Assembly: GCA_023433465.1 (NCBI GenBank)
Contig: JAEZCR010000153.1
Location: 1 to 9,089 of the forward strand
Source of the DNA: Pseudomonadota bacterium
GTDB lineage: Bacteria > Pseudomonadota > Gammaproteobacteria > Steroidobacterales > Steroidobacteraceae
Direction of reading: 5' to 3'
DNA length: 9,089 nt
The notes beneath the pieces are model-generated. The model was given only the letters and a program-made list of their open reading frames with translations, was not told the origin of the DNA and ran no database searches. This document shows positions 1 through 7,006 of the stretch, one piece after another; the stretch's first letter is position 1, and each line of letters starts with the position of its first letter. A program made the translations under genes and the position numbers.

Positions 1-583
1 GCAACGGCACGATTGCGCCGACGATGGCCGAAGTGCCGGTGACGTTGGTTCCCACGCTACCCGCCGACTTGGCCTGTTTCAAATCCCAAATGGTGGCCTC
101 GTAGTCCGATTCCTTCTGCCACCATCCAAATCCGATACATCCGGCTCCGCCGGGCGCCGCGCCGCAGGCCAGGCTGCCGCCACCATCGGTCTTGCGCGTG
201 CTGCCGTCCAGCCAGACTACATAACGCACGCCGCTTTCCGAGATCTTTTCGGCAACACCTGGGCGTGAAAGCAACGCACTCATGGCTTCCGGTCTGCCGG
301 GAGCGGTCGACGGCTCGAACCAGGGAAACATCTTGTCGACGAATTCGTTGTTGTCGTGCACGGCCAGACCCTGGCGGCCGCTGCCGAGACCGTCGCCGAC
401 GCAATCCATGAAATCGTCTTCGGCGCCGGACCCTTCGATCTGCGGCTTGGCCAGGATGACGACGCGTTCGCCCTTGGCGATCGGGGTGGCCAGCTCACGG
501 GATTCTTCGATGCGTGCCTGCATGCATCCGGTGGCCAAGAGAACACCCACACATGCGGTCGTCATGCGGATTGCGTTCTTCAT
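1..583 (-). CDS. Putative lipoprotein of unknown function, 3' end outside window
   Basis: I do not recognise this protein. The visible part is 194 codons, read from an ATG at 583 down to the window edge with no stop, so the C-terminus is missing. The N-terminus has a basic start (Lys2, Arg6), a short hydrophobic stretch and a Cys at residue 20 preceded by Leu-Ala-Thr-Gly, which fits a lipoprotein signal peptide cleaved before Cys20. The mature part holds three more cysteines (61, 140, 149), the last two flanking a Gly/Ala-rich loop followed by Gly-Phe-Gly-Trp-Trp. A stretch near residues 119-126 (VRYVVWLD) looks like a beta strand. A GGGAG ribosome-binding site lies 8 bases before the ATG and supports this start. 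The gene follows the radical SAM gene on the same strand after 114 bp. It is probably an envelope protein; its role is unknown. Confidence 0.75.
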   Translation of the reverse strand, partial: MKNAIRMTTACVGVLLATGCMQARIEESRELATPIAKGERVVILAKPQIEGSGAEDDFMDCVGDGLGSGRQGLAVHDNNEFVDKMFPWFEPSTAPGRPEAMSALLSRPGVAEKISESGVRYVVWLDGSTRKTDGGGSLACGAAPGGAGCIGFGWWQKESDYEATIWDLKQAKSAGSVGTNVTGTSAIVGAIVPL

Positions 584-697
584 CGACTTGCTCCCGAAGC
601 CGGATGTGAAATTTCAGTGGGCACGGCAAGTATGCCACGTTGCAGCACACCGACTTTGTGACCGCGAGCCCTCGGGCCGGTTCCCAGCGGCGAGAAG

Positions 698-1759
698 TCA
701 AATGAGATCGAGCTGCTGGTGCGCGCCAGGCGGGCGAAAAAGATCGGTCGTGAGGTCATGGAGTCGTTCCGGCGGAAATCCCAGTTTCCGGCACGCTAAC
801 TGGAAACGCTGACGAATGAGATGGGCCACGGGTCCCATCGCATGCATGCGCGTCCCGAAGGAGGGGTCGTTGTCGCGCCCGCCGCGCATCGCCCGTACCT
901 GCGACATCACGTGCGCGGCGCGGTCGGGGAAATGCTCGGCGAGCCACTCCCGGAAAAGATCCTTCACTTCCCAGGGAAGGCGCAACATGGTGTATCCGGC
1001 CTGCGACGCACCCGCTTCGCGCGAGGCCTCCAGCACCGCTTCGATTTCGTGTTCGGTCAGTACCGGAATGATCGGCGCAACCAGCACTCCGACCGGGACG
1101 CCCGCATCCGCGAGGACTCGCATGGCCTTGAGTTTCGCGGCCGCGGACGACGCGCGCGGCTCGAGGATGCGCTTCATGTCGTTGTTCAGCGTGGGAATGC
1201 TGAACATCACGCTTGCGAGATTGTCGCGAGCCAATGCCGCGAGCAGATCCACGTCGCGCGCGATCAGGGCCCCCTTGGTCGTGATCGCGACCGGGTGCTT
1301 GAACTTGAGGAGTACCTCGAGGATGGAGCGCGTGACTCTCTGTGTTTTTTCGAGCGGCTGATACGGGTCCGTATTCGCGCCGAGCATGATCGTGGAGCAT
1401 TGGTATCGCGGAGCCGAAAACTCTTTTTCTAACAGGCGTGCCGCGTCCAATTTGTAGAAAAGTTTGGTTTCGAAGTCGAGGCCCGGGGAAAGTCCTAGAT
1501 AGGAATGGCTCGGACGAGCGTAGCAGTAGGGGCACGCATGAGCGCATCCCCTATATGGATTGATCGATTTATCGAATCCGATGTCGGGCGAGTCGTTGCG
1601 GCTGATGATCGACCGCGCAGGCTCGGGCATGACGGTCGTCGCAAGTTTGTTTGGCGGCTCTTCCTCGTACCAGCCATCGTGCTCGAGCGTGTGCGTCAGC
1701 TTGTCGAATCGTCCCTGCGGATTCGAAAGCGCGCCATGACCTTTGATCGCGCCTGCCAT
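698..1759 (-). CDS. Radical SAM protein, PA0069 / SplB-like family (COG1533)
   Basis: The product has 353 residues and belongs, by motif recognition, to the radical SAM proteins related to spore photoproduct lyase and named after Pseudomonas PA0069. The 4Fe-4S/SAM-binding motif is CX3CX2C at Cys72, Cys76 and Cys79, inside NPYRGCAHACPYCYAR. Other family-typical blocks are KGHGALSNPQGRF at the N-terminus, SYLGLSPGLDFETK around residues 86-99 and GANTDPYQPLEK around 127-138. Members cleave SAM to a 5'-deoxyadenosyl radical; the substrate of this subfamily is not known, and the usual 'DNA repair photolyase' label is inferred from homology. The start at 1759 is chosen because family members begin shortly before the KGxGA block and because a LexA box lies just upstream. 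An in-frame ATG at 1813 would add 18 residues. The frame stays open far upstream, but that part only shadows the transporter gene. Confidence 0.9.
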   Translation of the reverse strand: MAGAIKGHGALSNPQGRFDKLTHTLEHDGWYEEEPPNKLATTVMPEPARSIISRNDSPDIGFDKSINPYRGCAHACPYCYARPSHSYLGLSPGLDFETKLFYKLDAARLLEKEFSAPRYQCSTIMLGANTDPYQPLEKTQRVTRSILEVLLKFKHPVAITTKGALIARDVDLLAALARDNLASVMFSIPTLNNDMKRILEPRASSAAAKLKAMRVLADAGVPVGVLVAPIIPVLTEHEIEAVLEASREAGASQAGYTMLRLPWEVKDLFREWLAEHFPDRAAHVMSQVRAMRGGRDNDPSFGTRMHAMGPVAHLIRQRFQLACRKLGFPPERLHDLTTDLFRPPGAHQQLDLI

Positions 1760-1765
1760 GCACGG

Positions 1766-1794
1766 ACTGTATTTCCGTACAGGTCGCGAGTAAA
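1766..1794 (-). promoter_or_regulatory. Candidate sigma-70 promoter of the radical SAM gene
   Basis: On the minus strand, TTTACT (1789-1794) matches the -35 consensus at 4 of 6 positions, and TACAGT (1766-1771) matches the -10 consensus at 4 of 6, with a 17-bp spacer. Only 6 bp separate the -10 from the ATG at 1759, so transcription would begin at or next to the start codon and give a leaderless message. This fits the absence of a clear ribosome-binding site there. The LexA box overlaps the spacer and the -10, which is a usual SOS promoter arrangement. Each hexamer alone is weak; the call rests on the combination. Confidence 0.4.
1767..1782 (-). promoter_or_regulatory. LexA (SOS) box
   Basis: On the minus strand the site reads CTGTACGGAAATACAG, a perfect CTGT-N8-ACAG with symmetry extending to CTGTA-N6-TACAG. 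This is the 16-bp operator of the E. coli/Pseudomonas type of LexA. It lies in a noncoding gap, 7 bp before the radical SAM start codon, and no plus-strand gene is nearby. LexA bound here would cover the candidate -10, so the gene should be repressed in normal growth and induced after DNA damage. I recall that Pseudomonas PA0069, a family member, is among that species' LexA-controlled genes; this was not checked. Confidence 0.7.
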
Positions 1795-1871
1795 TCCAGT
1801 CCCCGTAGTGCATGCGACCTGTATGACGCTTTGGCCGCACTCGATCCTTTGAAGCTTCTCCCGGCTTTTCC

Positions 1872-1882
1872 GTGCCAGGCAC
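1872..1882. repeat. Short palindrome GTGCCAGGCAC after the transporter gene
   Basis: This is a perfect 5-1-5 inverted repeat, 5 bp beyond the transporter stop codon. On the minus strand it sits in ACGGTGCCTGGCACGG. It resembles short intergenic palindromes that I believe recur in some proteobacterial genomes, but only one copy is visible here. As a hairpin it has about 4 bp of stem and no following T-run, so it is a poor terminator. Confidence 0.25.
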
Positions 1883-1887
1883 CGTCT

Positions 1888-3123
1888 TCAGTGCTTCGGG
1901 TCGGGGAAGCGGTCGAGTTTTCGGAGCTCGGGGAAGACCTTCATGTAGGAGCCCACGACGATCAGCGTGGCGCAGCCGCCGATCAGCACGGCGGGCACGG
2001 TGCCGAACCATCTCGCCGTCACGCCGGACTCGAATTCGCCGAGCTCGTTCGACGCGCCGATGAACATCGAATTGACCGCGCTCACGCGGCCGCGGATCGC
2101 GTCGGGTGTTTCGAGCTGCACGAGGAGCTGGCGCACGAACACGCTGATCATGTCGCCCGCGCCCAGGACGGCGAGCACGGCGAGCGACAGCCAGAAATTG
2201 GTGGACAGTCCGAAGACGATGGTCGCGATGCCGAACGCCGCCACGCCGCCGAACATCCAGCGTCCTGCGTGCCGCGTGATCGGACGCAATCCGAGGCCGA
2301 GCGCCACGATCGCGGCGCCGACACCCGGCGCGGCGCGCAGCAGTCCGAGGCCCGCGCTGTCGACGTGCAGCACATCGGTGGCGAACACCGGCAGCAATGC
2401 AGTGGCGCCGCCGAACAGCACCGCGAACAGGTCGAGCGAGATCGCGCCCAACAACGGCTTCTTGCCGACGACGAAACGAAAGCCGTCGAGCACGCTGTGC
2501 CAGCGCCATTGCGTCGCGGGCCCCTGCGGCCGTACGGGCCGCACGTTCGCGACCATGAGCACCGTGAACGTCAGCAGTGCGCACGCGATGCCGTACACGA
2601 CGTCGTAACCGAAGATCGCGAGCACGCCGCCGATCGACGGCCCCGCGATCACGCCGGTCTGGAAGAGCACCGCGTTGACCGACACCGCGCCGGGCAGCAA
2701 GTCCTTCGGCACGAGGTTCGGTGTCATCGCCTGCCCCGCCGGCGCCCAGAACGCGCGCGCCACGCCTAACAAGACCATCGCGCCGAACACGATGGCCACG
2801 TTGCCGCTGCCGGAAAGCGTGAACCACAGGAGGATCGCGGCGCCCGTGAGCTCGGCGGTATAGGCGCAGGCGATGATGATCCGGCGGTCGAAGCGGTCCG
2901 CCACCTGGCCGCCCGGCAGCACGAGCGCGAGGAATGGCAGGAACTGCGCGAGGCCGATGAGGCCGAGGTCGAGCGGATCGCGCGTGATCTTCCAGACCTG
3001 GAACCCCGCGACCACGTTGATCATTTGCCAGGCGAGCGTGCCGGCGAGTCGTCCGAACGCATAACGCGCGAAGTCGGGCTGGCTCAGCGCCTGCAACGCA
3101 GGCGAACGGGTCTTGATGCTCAA
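1888..3123 (-). CDS. MFS efflux transporter, EntS / MFS_3 type
   Basis: The 411-residue product has about twelve hydrophobic segments in two halves joined by a polar loop near residues 195-212, typical of the major facilitator superfamily. The loop after the second segment carries motif A as GGQVADRFDRR (residues 71-81). The block from residue 344, RGRVSAVNSMFIGASNELGE, is characteristic of the EntS-like group, whose E. coli member exports the siderophore enterobactin. The substrate here cannot be told, and no siderophore genes are nearby. The start is TTG at 3123; the next in-frame ATG is residue 34, inside the first membrane segment, so it would truncate the protein. No clear ribosome-binding site was seen. 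The gene is divergent from the DUF885 gene (91 bp) and lies 128 bp upstream of the radical SAM gene on the same strand; the SOS promoter in that gap argues that the radical SAM gene has its own transcript. Confidence 0.88.
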   Translation of the reverse strand: MSIKTRSPALQALSQPDFARYAFGRLAGTLAWQMINVVAGFQVWKITRDPLDLGLIGLAQFLPFLALVLPGGQVADRFDRRIIIACAYTAELTGAAILLWFTLSGSGNVAIVFGAMVLLGVARAFWAPAGQAMTPNLVPKDLLPGAVSVNAVLFQTGVIAGPSIGGVLAIFGYDVVYGIACALLTFTVLMVANVRPVRPQGPATQWRWHSVLDGFRFVVGKKPLLGAISLDLFAVLFGGATALLPVFATDVLHVDSAGLGLLRAAPGVGAAIVALGLGLRPITRHAGRWMFGGVAAFGIATIVFGLSTNFWLSLAVLAVLGAGDMISVFVRQLLVQLETPDAIRGRVSAVNSMFIGASNELGEFESGVTARWFGTVPAVLIGGCATLIVVGSYMKVFPELRKLDRFPDPKH

Positions 3124-3214
3124 GGGATGCCGGGTAGTTGGGGTGCGCGCACTTTAGCTGGTAACTTCGTGCCCGGCAGGGCCACTTTGTCAGGAAACTC
3201 GTGAGGGCGATGCG

Positions 3215-5017
3215 ATGAAGGCCGGATTCGCGGTGGGAGTCGTGGCAACCGTGTTGTGCGCCTGCGCGGCGAATGGCCCTGCGCCGCCTCCGCCCGCGCC
3301 GGCCCCTCCCCCGCCGCCGACACCCGACGAGCAGTTCGAAGCGATCGCGAAACGCTATCTGCGCGAATTCCCCGAGCTTTCTCCGGTCAGCGCCACGGGC
3401 CTGGGAGATCACCGCTTCGACGACCGGCTCGACGACGTGAGCGCGGAAGGCTGGGAGGCGCAGGCCGCGTTCGCGGACACCTATCTATCGGCGCTCGAGC
3501 CGATCGATGCGTCGCACCTGTCGCGGTCGAACCAGGTGGACCTGCTGCTCCTGCGTCACCGGCTCGAGTACCAACGCTGGAGCATCCGCACGCTCGCCCA
3601 GTGGCGCTGGAATCCGCTGATCTACACCAGCATCGCGGGCGATTCGCTGTACGCGCTGCTGGCGCGCGACTTCGCGCCGCTGCCGCAGCGGCTGGGCAAC
3701 ATCGCGGCGCGTCTGGACGAGATGTCGCGCCTGCTCGCGCAGGAGCGCGACGTGCTGGAGCCCGCGCGCGTGCCGAAGATTCACGCGGAAACCGCGATCC
3801 GCCAGAACGCGGGACTCATCTCGATGCTCGACGACGAGATCCCGAAGCAGCTCGCGGCCCTGCCCGACGATCGGCAGGAAGCGATCCGGGCGAGCATGAC
3901 AAGAGCGCGCACGGCGCTGTCGCAGCACCAGATCTGGCTCGAGAAGAAGCTGCTGCCCGACGCGCAGGGCGATCATCGACTGGGCGCCGAACTCTACGAT
4001 CGCAAGCTCGGCTTCGCGTTGTTCTCGCCGCTGTCGCGCACGGAGATCCGGCAACGCGCCGAGTCGGAGCTGGCCCGGACTCGCGCCGCGATGTATGCGA
4101 TCGCGCGCGACGTCCTCGAGGGAAAACGCGGCGCTCCGCCCACGCCCGAGCGACCCAGCGAGAAACAGCAGCAGCGCGCGATCAAGGCCGCGCTCGAGCT
4201 CGCGTACGCGCAGCGACCCACGCGCGACGGCGTGCTCGAAGCCGCGCGCGCCGCGCTCGTCGACACGACCGAGTTCGTACGCGCGAAGGATCTCGTCTCG
4301 CTGCCGGATGAGCCGCTCGAGATCATCCCGATGCCCGAATTCCAGCAAGGCGTCGCGCTCGCCTACTGCGATTCACCCGGCCCGCTCGAATCGAAAGGCC
4401 AGAAGACTTTCTACGCGGTCTCGCCGATCCCGGCGCAATGGACACGCGCGCAGACGGACTCCTTTCTGCGCGAGTACAACTCCCTGTCCATTCGCGATCT
4501 CACCATTCACGAGGCGATGCCGGGACACTATCTACAGCTCGCGCACTCGAATCGTTATCCCTCGCCGCTGCGCGCCGTGCTTTCCTCGGGACCGTTCGTG
4601 GAAGGCTGGGCGGTGTACGCCGAGAAACTCATGATCGAACAGGGCTATCTCGCGGATGAGCCGCTCATGGAGCTCATCCAGCTCAAGTGGTACCTGCGCG
4701 TGGTCGTGAACGCCCTGCTGGACCAGGCCGTGCACGTCGACGGCATGTCGCGCGACGAGGCGATGAAACTCATGACGGAAACGGGTTTCCAGGAGGAGCG
4801 TGAAGCGGCGGGCAAGTGGACACGCGCGCAGCTCACTTCGGCCCAACTACCCACGTATTTCGTCGGCGCGCAGGAGCACTTCGAGTTGCGCGCGGAAGCC
4901 GAACGTCGCGCCGGCGCCGGCTTCGATCTCAAGGAATATCACGACAAGGTGCTGTCGTTCGGCTCGCCGCCGGTGAGGTTCGTGCGCGCGCTGATGTTCG
5001 AACTGCCGATCGAATGA
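3215..5017 (+). CDS. DUF885 family putative zinc metallopeptidase, lipoprotein
   Basis: The product has 600 residues and is recognised as a DUF885 protein by HEAMPGH (His432, Glu433, His438), a metallopeptidase-like zinc site, followed by EGWAVYAE from Glu463, which probably supplies the third ligand. Family members have an all-helical M3/M32-like fold and are thought to be peptidases, but substrates are mostly unknown. The N-terminus has Lys2, a hydrophobic stretch and Leu-Cys-Ala-Cys ending at Cys17, which fits a lipoprotein signal. A proline-rich linker (about residues 21-36, mostly Pro and Ala) follows and would hold the catalytic domain away from the membrane. GAGGG at 3203-3207, 7 bases before the ATG, fixes the start. 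It is monocistronic: divergent from the transporter and convergent with the minus-strand ilvA group. Its length is normal for the family. Confidence 0.9.
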   Translation: MKAGFAVGVVATVLCACAANGPAPPPPAPAPPPPPTPDEQFEAIAKRYLREFPELSPVSATGLGDHRFDDRLDDVSAEGWEAQAAFADTYLSALEPIDASHLSRSNQVDLLLLRHRLEYQRWSIRTLAQWRWNPLIYTSIAGDSLYALLARDFAPLPQRLGNIAARLDEMSRLLAQERDVLEPARVPKIHAETAIRQNAGLISMLDDEIPKQLAALPDDRQEAIRASMTRARTALSQHQIWLEKKLLPDAQGDHRLGAELYDRKLGFALFSPLSRTEIRQRAESELARTRAAMYAIARDVLEGKRGAPPTPERPSEKQQQRAIKAALELAYAQRPTRDGVLEAARAALVDTTEFVRAKDLVSLPDEPLEIIPMPEFQQGVALAYCDSPGPLESKGQKTFYAVSPIPAQWTRAQTDSFLREYNSLSIRDLTIHEAMPGHYLQLAHSNRYPSPLRAVLSSGPFVEGWAVYAEKLMIEQGYLADEPLMELIQLKWYLRVVVNALLDQAVHVDGMSRDEAMKLMTETGFQEEREAAGKWTRAQLTSAQLPTYFVGAQEHFELRAEAERRAGAGFDLKEYHDKVLSFGSPPVRFVRALMFELPIE

Positions 5018-5033
5018 CGCGCCGCTGTCTTCC

Positions 5034-5082
5034 GACCAAATGGTCCGATTGAATGGTTCGCTTGAGTTGCGCGTAGACGCGC
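5034..5082. terminator. Two palindromes between convergent genes, possible weak terminator
   Basis: The 77-bp gap between the DUF885 stop and the PGPGW gene stop holds GACCA-AA-TGGTC (5034-5045) and GCGCGT-AG-ACGCGC (5069-5082), both perfect. The second could form a 5-bp hairpin with a TAGA loop on either strand. There is no T-run on either side, so it is not a canonical intrinsic terminator. The convergent position is the main reason to suggest a termination role. Confidence 0.25.
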
Positions 5083-5094
5083 CGGGCGGCCTTA

Positions 5095-5388
5095 CTACTC
5101 CGGACGCGAGTTGTTCCGCTTGACGACGAGGCCCGCGACATCCTGGGCCTTCGCCTTGATCTTCTTCAGCCAGTGGCGGGCCCACGCGAACTCGATGCTG
5201 AGGATGCCGAGGCCCACGGGAATCACCACGAATGCGGGTCCGGGCAGCGCGATCATCGCGACGCCGATGAGCAGCACGGTGCCACCGACGATTCCAATGA
5301 CGATGCGCTTGGCGAACTTGTAGGTTCCGAACAGCGGATGCTTGTCGTCGAACACCAAAAGAGACCTGATGACTGCGGTCGGCGGCAT
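5095..5388 (-). CDS. Small PGPGW-family inner-membrane protein
   Basis: The 97-residue product has two adjacent hydrophobic segments, about residues 29-48 and 52-69, joined by Leu-Pro-Gly-Pro. This is the signature region of the PGPGW family of putative transmembrane proteins (Pfam PF09656, by recognition), although here Pro-Gly-Pro is followed by Ala-Phe instead of Gly-Trp. A basic tail (RHWLKKIKAKAQ from residue 71) suggests that both ends are cytoplasmic. Function is unknown. The ATG at 5388 has no clear ribosome-binding site; a TTG at 5358 with AGG six bases before it would give a protein 10 residues shorter, starting just before Val-Phe-Asp-Asp. The gene begins 44 bp after the ilvA stop on the same strand and is probably co-transcribed with it. 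Confidence 0.8.
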   Translation of the reverse strand: MPPTAVIRSLLVFDDKHPLFGTYKFAKRIVIGIVGGTVLLIGVAMIALPGPAFVVIPVGLGILSIEFAWARHWLKKIKAKAQDVAGLVVKRNNSRPE

Positions 5389-5432
5389 TCTACACAGACC
5401 GGCATGTCCGGCCCGCGTTCCCGGCGAATCGG

Positions 5433-6953
5433 TCAGGAGCCGAGAAAAATCCTGTACACCGGATTGTTAGTCTCTTCGCTGTAGGAGTAATGCAATACAT
5501 TGAGGTGATCGACGAAGTCGGCCGCCTCGGCCGGAGGTACGTCGATCCCGGCAAGTACCCGGCCGTAGTCCGAACCATGGTTACGGTAATGGAACAGCGT
5601 GATGTTCCAGCGCGTCCCGACCGACTGCAGGAACTTCAGCAGCGCGCCTTTGCGTTCCGGAAATTCGAAGCGATAGAGTCGCTCATTGGCGACGTTGCCG
5701 TTCGCGTGGCCGCCCACCATGTACCGCACGTGCAGCTTCGCTATCTCGTTGTCCGTCATGTCGGTGACGCCATAACCCGCGGCCTTGAGCGCAGCGATGA
5801 CCTCATCACGCTCCTCGCGGCCGCGTGCGAGCCCGAAGCCGACGAAGATCTGCGCGCGTTCCTTCGCGCCGAAGCGGTAGTTGAATTCGGTGACCGCGCG
5901 CGAGCCGAGGACTTCGCAGAAGTGCAGGAAGCTGCCCGGCTTCTCGGGAATCTCGACGGCCAGCAATGCTTCGCGCGCCTGTCCCACATCAGACCTCTCG
6001 GCGACGTATCGCAGCTGGTCGAAGTTCATGTTGGCGCCGCTGTTGAGCGTGACGAGGCGTTTGTCGCGCCAATCGTTCACCGCGCAGTACTTCTTCATGC
6101 CGGCGACGGCCAGCGCGCCCGCGGGTTCGACGATCGCGCGCGTGTCCTCGAAGATGTCCTGGATGCCCGCGCAGATCTCGTCGGTGTCGACGAGCACGAC
6201 TTCGTCGACGTGTTCGCGGCACAGACGGAAGGTCTCTTCTCCGACACGCCGCACGGCGACGCCATCCGCGAAGATGCCGACGCGCTCGAGCGTGATGCGT
6301 TTCTTCGCGCGCAGGCTCTCGAACATCGCTGCCGCGTCGACGGGCTCGACGCCGACTATCTTGATCTTGGGATTCAGATACTTCGCGTAGAGCGCGATAC
6401 CGGCGATCAGACCGCCGCCGCCCACCGGCACGAAGATCGCGTCCACGTCGCCGCGGGCTTGCCGCAGGATCTCGACCGCGATGGTGCCCTGCCCCGCGAT
6501 CACGTCCGGATCGTCGAAGGGATGAACGAAGGCGAGGTTGCGCTCCCGCACGATGGTCTGCGCATGTTCGTAGGCGCTGTCGTAGTCGTCACCGTGCAGC
6601 ACGACTTCGCCGCCGAGGTCGCGCACCGCGCTGACCTTGATGCTGGGCGTGGTGAGCGGCATCACGATGGTCGCGGGAATCCCGCGGCGCCGCGCCGCGA
6701 GCGCCACGCCCTGCGCGTGGTTGCCCGCCGATGCGCAGATGACGCCGCGCTTCGCGACCGACTCCGACAGGTGCGCGATCTTGTTGTAGGCGCCGCGCAG
6801 CTTGAACGAGAACACCGGCTGCAGATCCTCGCGCTTGAACAGCACCGAATTGCCCACGCGCCGCGAGAGGCGCGGCGCGGCTTCGAGCGGGGATTCGTTC
6901 GCGACGTCGTAGACGCGCGCCTTGAGGATGCGTTCGATGTAGTTATCGGTCAT
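5433..6953 (-). CDS. ilvA: Threonine ammonia-lyase, biosynthetic (threonine deaminase)
   Basis: The 506-residue product is a long-form threonine deaminase that converts L-threonine to 2-oxobutanoate and ammonia, the committed step of isoleucine synthesis, in the cytoplasm. The catalytic PLP fold-type II domain spans about residues 1-320: SFKLRGAYNK with the PLP-bound Lys51, SAGNHAQG at 75-82, the phosphate-binding loop GGGGL at 178-182, and NSGAN at 304-308. Two ACT-like regulatory domains follow, about 328-402 (EIPEKPGSFL) and 424-497 (EFPERKGALL), where isoleucine inhibits and valine activates in the E. coli enzyme. Length is close to E. coli IlvA (514). The ATG at 6953 has no strong ribosome-binding site, and a hairpin lies just upstream. 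No other ilv genes and no leader peptide with Ile/Val/Leu runs are visible. It follows the FHA gene by 53 bp. Confidence 0.97.
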   Translation of the reverse strand: MTDNYIERILKARVYDVANESPLEAAPRLSRRVGNSVLFKREDLQPVFSFKLRGAYNKIAHLSESVAKRGVICASAGNHAQGVALAARRRGIPATIVMPLTTPSIKVSAVRDLGGEVVLHGDDYDSAYEHAQTIVRERNLAFVHPFDDPDVIAGQGTIAVEILRQARGDVDAIFVPVGGGGLIAGIALYAKYLNPKIKIVGVEPVDAAAMFESLRAKKRITLERVGIFADGVAVRRVGEETFRLCREHVDEVVLVDTDEICAGIQDIFEDTRAIVEPAGALAVAGMKKYCAVNDWRDKRLVTLNSGANMNFDQLRYVAERSDVGQAREALLAVEIPEKPGSFLHFCEVLGSRAVTEFNYRFGAKERAQIFVGFGLARGREERDEVIAALKAAGYGVTDMTDNEIAKLHVRYMVGGHANGNVANERLYRFEFPERKGALLKFLQSVGTRWNITLFHYRNHGSDYGRVLAGIDVPPAEAADFVDHLNVLHYSYSEETNNPVYRIFLGS

Positions 6954-6964
6954 GCGAGGCGATC

Positions 6965-6985
6965 AGCGAGGCCGGAAGGCCCGCT
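6965..6985 (-). other. Hairpin in the FHA-ilvA intergenic gap
   Basis: The minus-strand RNA could pair AGCGGGCC with GGCC-U-CGCU around a UUCC loop, an 8-bp stem with one bulged base. It ends about 11 bases before the ilvA ATG. There is no T-run after it, so it does not look like an intrinsic terminator. It could affect ilvA translation initiation, or processing or stability of an FHA-ilvA transcript. Confidence 0.35.
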
Positions 6986-7006
6986 ACTCTAGCAGGACGG
7001 CGGCAG

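Noticed and set aside
1801..1823. Second possible LexA half-site (CCTGTATGAC) upstream of the radical SAM gene
   Set aside because: There is no matching ACAG arm at the required spacing.
1831..2769. 312-codon plus-strand open frame over the transporter gene
   Set aside because: The product is His/Arg/Glu/Ala-rich with no recognisable domain, and it is antisense to a well-supported transporter.
1760..3412. Open frame continuing the radical SAM protein upstream to about 904 residues, suggesting a fusion
   Set aside because: The extra part is the transporter gene read in another frame. It is Arg/Ala-rich with no domain-like pattern, while the transporter frame has clear membrane segments.
5490..6992. 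500-codon open frame on the plus strand opposite ilvA
   Set aside because: It is a GC-rich antisense shadow of a gene whose catalytic and ACT motifs are unmistakable; its product is a low-complexity Arg/Asp/Val/Ala mix.
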